Assembly: GCA_021819725.1 (NCBI GenBank)
Contig: JAKAQR010000039.1
Coordinates: forward strand, 1-26,508
Length of the DNA: 26,508 nucleotides
From: Actinomycetes bacterium
Lineage (GTDB): Bacteria; Actinomycetota; Acidimicrobiia; Acidimicrobiales; Acidimicrobiaceae
Direction: 5' to 3'
A program made the translations under genes and the position numbers. Positions 24,331 to 26,508 of the stretch are shown piece by piece. Within the stretch, counting starts at the first letter, position 1. The number at the start of each line of letters is the position of its first letter. The notes under the pieces are model-generated. The model made no database searches, was not told the origin of the DNA, and saw only the letters and a program-made list of their open reading frames with translations.

Positions 24331-25352
24331 GTGACTTCCTCTTTGTGATTGACGCGGGTTGGAGTTGAAGATGCTGTCTCCATGAGACGTTTCATAGCCC
24401 TTCGGTAGGCGATTGCAACACGATCAAATCCGAGATGCAGTTCGCTCGTTAGATCGAGCGGCGCTGCGACAGGCCGTTGGCTCTCGACAATTGGTTGATC
24501 TTGTGCGGCCAGTAGCTCCTGGAACTCCACAAATGGAGAGTCGTCGGCCTCGAGGTCAAAATCTCGGGACTGGTAGCAGTACCCAGTTGCACGCCCATCG
24601 GAATGCGGTTGTATTGAGAAAAACAATACGCGGCTAGATTGCGTGTCATGGTAGTAGCTTTGGAGGTGGATCGTGTAGGGAAGATCTACGACATAGGTGT
24701 TAGTTTGGAGTCCGCTTTCGCCGCGAAAGTTGGCAACGGGTAGGCTTTCGCCTGCGTTCGGTACTACCATGGTCATCTGGTAGCGAAGCTGGTTAGCCTC
24801 CGATGTGACCTGGTGTTCCGGCACGATGAGATCATCTCGCCGCCCAAGCAGACCATCGTGTAGATATCCGAGATGACCGAAGTCGGTGAAGTTTTCGAGC
24901 ATTCTCTCGGCGCTACATTCCCATGTGTACGGCGAACAGCTGACGTGGTGAAAACGCGGATTGGTCCACTCGGGGAAGCTAGGAATCGAAAAATGAGGTT
25001 CGCCGAGGCAAAGCCAGATCATCCCATAACGTTCCTCGCATGCGATGGACGTCAACGCTGCCTTGCGTGGTATAGCGGTTTCAGGTGAATTTTGAGGAAC
25101 CTCTATACAACGGCCGGAGGAATCAAATCTCCACCCGTGATAGGGACAGGTTATGCAGCCTGATTCGTCTACGCTCCCCAGCGAGAGTTGGGTGCCGCGG
25201 TGAGGACACTGATCAACTGCGGCCCGGGCCCGACCGGTACCATCACGCCAGAGGACAACTCGCTCATTGAGCAGGTTTGTTCCGATTGGCTGGTCGGTGA
25301 GGCTGTGGGACCAGGAGCAGACGTACCACTGCTCTTGAAGATATGACGGCAT
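24321..25352 (-). CDS. Rieske non-heme iron oxygenase, large subunit (second, tandem copy)
   Basis: A 343-residue oxygenase, paralogous to its neighbour but clearly diverged. Rieske ligands are C49, H51, C69 and H72 (CPHRG, CPYHGW). The catalytic iron motif is ENFTDFGHLGYLH with D157, H160 and H165. Both iron sites are complete, so neither protein is an obvious inactive partner. It is the first gene of the leftward pair. Tandem Rieske alpha subunits can act on different positions of one substrate (as NdmA and NdmB do on caffeine) or form a mixed trimer. No ferredoxin or reductase gene is adjacent, so electrons must come from elsewhere in the genome. A divergent regulatory region separates it from the creatininase-family gene. 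Confidence 0.92.
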   Translation of the reverse strand: MPSYLQEQWYVCSWSHSLTDQPIGTNLLNERVVLWRDGTGRARAAVDQCPHRGTQLSLGSVDESGCITCPYHGWRFDSSGRCIEVPQNSPETAIPRKAALTSIACEERYGMIWLCLGEPHFSIPSFPEWTNPRFHHVSCSPYTWECSAERMLENFTDFGHLGYLHDGLLGRRDDLIVPEHQVTSEANQLRYQMTMVVPNAGESLPVANFRGESGLQTNTYVVDLPYTIHLQSYYHDTQSSRVLFFSIQPHSDGRATGYCYQSRDFDLEADDSPFVEFQELLAAQDQPIVESQRPVAAPLDLTSELHLGFDRVAIAYRRAMKRLMETASSTPTRVNHKEEVTCM

Positions 25353-25464
25353 TATTGACCTTTCGAACTATGGGGATACCGGAAGGTCTCTCGTGCGTGC
25401 TGGTGCTCCATGGATGGAAATTGTAAGATGCGGTTATTTCAAATAAGTTTCTGTTGTATGAATA

Positions 25465-25473
25465 TTGGTTGAC
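25465..25473. promoter_or_regulatory. Candidate operator half-site TTGGTTGAC (left copy)
   Basis: The 9-mer TTGGTTGAC occurs here and again, inverted, inside the 12-bp symmetric site at 25653-25664. The copies lie toward opposite ends of the divergent promoter region, a common arrangement for one regulator controlling both transcripts. Confidence 0.35.
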
Positions 25474-25652
25474 TAGCAATTTGGTCGCTAGGGCTGCATT
25501 CGTTCTAGCGATAGTCGAGAGGCCCTACATAGGAGGTCGGTTCCTCATGCTGTAGGTATCCGTTCAGTAGGGGATTATAGAATTGGGCTGGCGCTCAAGG
25601 GAAAGTCGTGTCGGGATTGCGGTCTAAGGTAGGCTCGCCCGAGTAGTATCTG

Positions 25653-25664
25653 TTGGTCAACCAA
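25653..25664. promoter_or_regulatory. Candidate operator TTGGTCAACCAA (right copy)
   Basis: An inverted repeat TTGGT-CA-ACCAA. This form resembles the TGGTnnACCA-type sites bound by FadR-subfamily GntR regulators, which often control catabolic genes. It lies about 55 bp upstream of the creatininase-family start. No GntR gene is in the window. Confidence 0.4.
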
Positions 25665-25717
25665 TTTTGTAATCAGGCGTATACGTGCTCGAAATAGAGG
25701 GCGCCTAGGGTCCCGAC

Positions 25718-26482
25718 ATGAGACTTTGGTCAAGTTATTCGAGTATCGACCTTGAGGAGGTGGCGGGCTCAAGCCTCGTGCTTCAACCCATCGGTAGTAT
25801 AGAGCAGCATGGCCCGCACCTTCCACTGGTGACCGATTCTCTTATCGCACAAGAAGTGGCGCTACAGGCGATTAGAGAAACGCCAACCGCATCGATTCTG
25901 TTGCCTATAATCTCCTACGGGCTTTCGAGTGAGCACCTGCACGCTTCCGGAACCATCAGCTTGAGCCCAACGACGCTTCTTGCGGTCCTGGACGATCTCG
26001 GAGCGTCGTTGGCTCGCGCGGGAGTAGAAAAGCTGGTCTTCCTCAATGGCCATGGAGGCAATAGCGCCTTATTGCGGGTGGCGTCGAGGGAACTTCGGGT
26101 ACGTTATGGTCTGATGACGTTCCTTGTGCATCCTCATCTTCCGGTCGATCAGGTAAGTGTGGTATCCAACGATTGCGAAGGTGGATTCGCAATTCATGGC
26201 GGAGTGGCTGAGACTTCCATGATGTTGTACCTTAAGCCAGATCTTGTTCATATTGACCGTCTGGAGCGAAGCATTCCTGACTGGTTGAGTCGGTATTCAA
26301 AGATTGGGTTCGGTGGTCCGGTTACCTTTGGCTGGACCGCTGCCGATCTGTCCTCGAATGGTGTGATTGGAGATCCAACTTCTGCGTCTCCAGAGGCTGG
26401 TAAGAGAAGTTTTGAAGCGGGCGTCTCGGGTGTTGTGGCCGCACTCGAAGAAATTCAGGCATTTCAGTTTCCACAATATTGA
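25718..26482 (+). CDS. Creatininase-family metal-dependent amidohydrolase
   Basis: A 254-residue member of the creatininase/MftE/formamide-hydrolase family. Metal ligands are visible as E29, H31 and D40 (GSIEQHGPHLPLVTD), H112 in NGHGGN, and E165 in HGGVAETSMML. The family hydrolyses cyclic amides or formamides (creatinine, FAPy, the mycofactocin precursor peptide). No mycofactocin genes are present, so a catabolic role opening a lactam or removing a formyl group is more likely. ATG at 25718; the Shine-Dalgarno sequence is weak (AGGG about 10 bases upstream). It diverges from the Rieske pair and is complete within the window. It may be the first gene of an operon that runs off the end. Confidence 0.9.
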   Translation: MRLWSSYSSIDLEEVAGSSLVLQPIGSIEQHGPHLPLVTDSLIAQEVALQAIRETPTASILLPIISYGLSSEHLHASGTISLSPTTLLAVLDDLGASLARAGVEKLVFLNGHGGNSALLRVASRELRVRYGLMTFLVHPHLPVDQVSVVSNDCEGGFAIHGGVAETSMMLYLKPDLVHIDRLERSIPDWLSRYSKIGFGGPVTFGWTAADLSSNGVIGDPTSASPEAGKRSFEAGVSGVVAALEEIQAFQFPQY

Positions 26483-26508
26483 GTGGTCTGATGGCTCGGG
26501 CGAGGATT

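Larger units (their letters stand above)
25353..25717. other. Divergent intergenic region of the Rieske and creatininase genes
   Basis: 365 bp without a gene. It holds the TTGGT/ACCAA sites listed separately and a 7-bp inverted repeat, TCGCTAG (25485-25491) with CTAGCGA (25505-25511), separated by 13 bp. Promoters for both directions must lie here, but no clear -35/-10 pair stands out. Confidence 0.5.

Noticed and set aside
1..26508. tRNA genes, CRISPR arrays, insertion sequences, phage genes
   Set aside because: No cloverleaf-like segments, regular repeats, transposase or phage-type proteins were seen on either strand.

Overview
The window looks like bacterial chromosome of moderate GC (mid-50s percent by eye), with frequent GTG and TTG starts and many start/stop overlaps. 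Together with the Cys-containing ArsR-type regulator and the gene families present, this suggests an actinobacterium, perhaps an acidimicrobium-like lineage. The taxonomic guess is weak because there is no rRNA or other marker gene.

Left part (about 1-9.7 kb): a lipoate-centred module. An ArsR/SufR-like regulator (42-764) is followed after a 500-bp gap by a 2-oxoacid dehydrogenase E1 alpha and E1 beta pair (1263-3287) and a tiny free-standing lipoyl domain (3284-3526). No E2 acyltransferase core and no E3 follow. A FabL-like enoyl-ACP reductase (4152-4886, minus) then diverges from a tight five-gene operon (5086-9713): lipoate-protein ligase-like protein, GcvH-like lipoyl carrier, radical SAM protein, second lipoate ligase with an LplB-type tail, and second radical SAM protein. 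The two radical SAM proteins match the two-component LipS1/LipS2 type of lipoyl synthase rather than classical LipA. The whole block reads as a self-contained route from octanoyl supply to sulfur insertion to loading of dedicated lipoyl carriers for an unusual dehydrogenase.

Right part (about 9.8-26.5 kb): a catabolic island for a nitrogen-containing, probably cyclic, compound. Leftward genes encode an amidase and a cytosine-deaminase-like amidohydrolase. About 1.5 kb without a convincing gene follows. Then comes a rightward operon: LLM flavin monooxygenase, ABC ATPase, permease, THI5/SsuA-like binding lipoprotein, chlorohydrolase-type amidohydrolase, second amidase, RutB-like cysteine hydrolase, and cupin. 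A separate FMN reductase, two overlapping leftward Rieske oxygenases and a divergent creatininase-family hydrolase complete it. The proposed logic is uptake, hydrolytic deamination or ring opening, flavin- and Rieske-dependent oxidation, then stepwise amide hydrolysis. The substrate cannot be read from sequence; a pyrimidine-like or other N-heterocycle is the best guess.

No tRNA, rRNA, CRISPR array, IS element or phage gene was seen.
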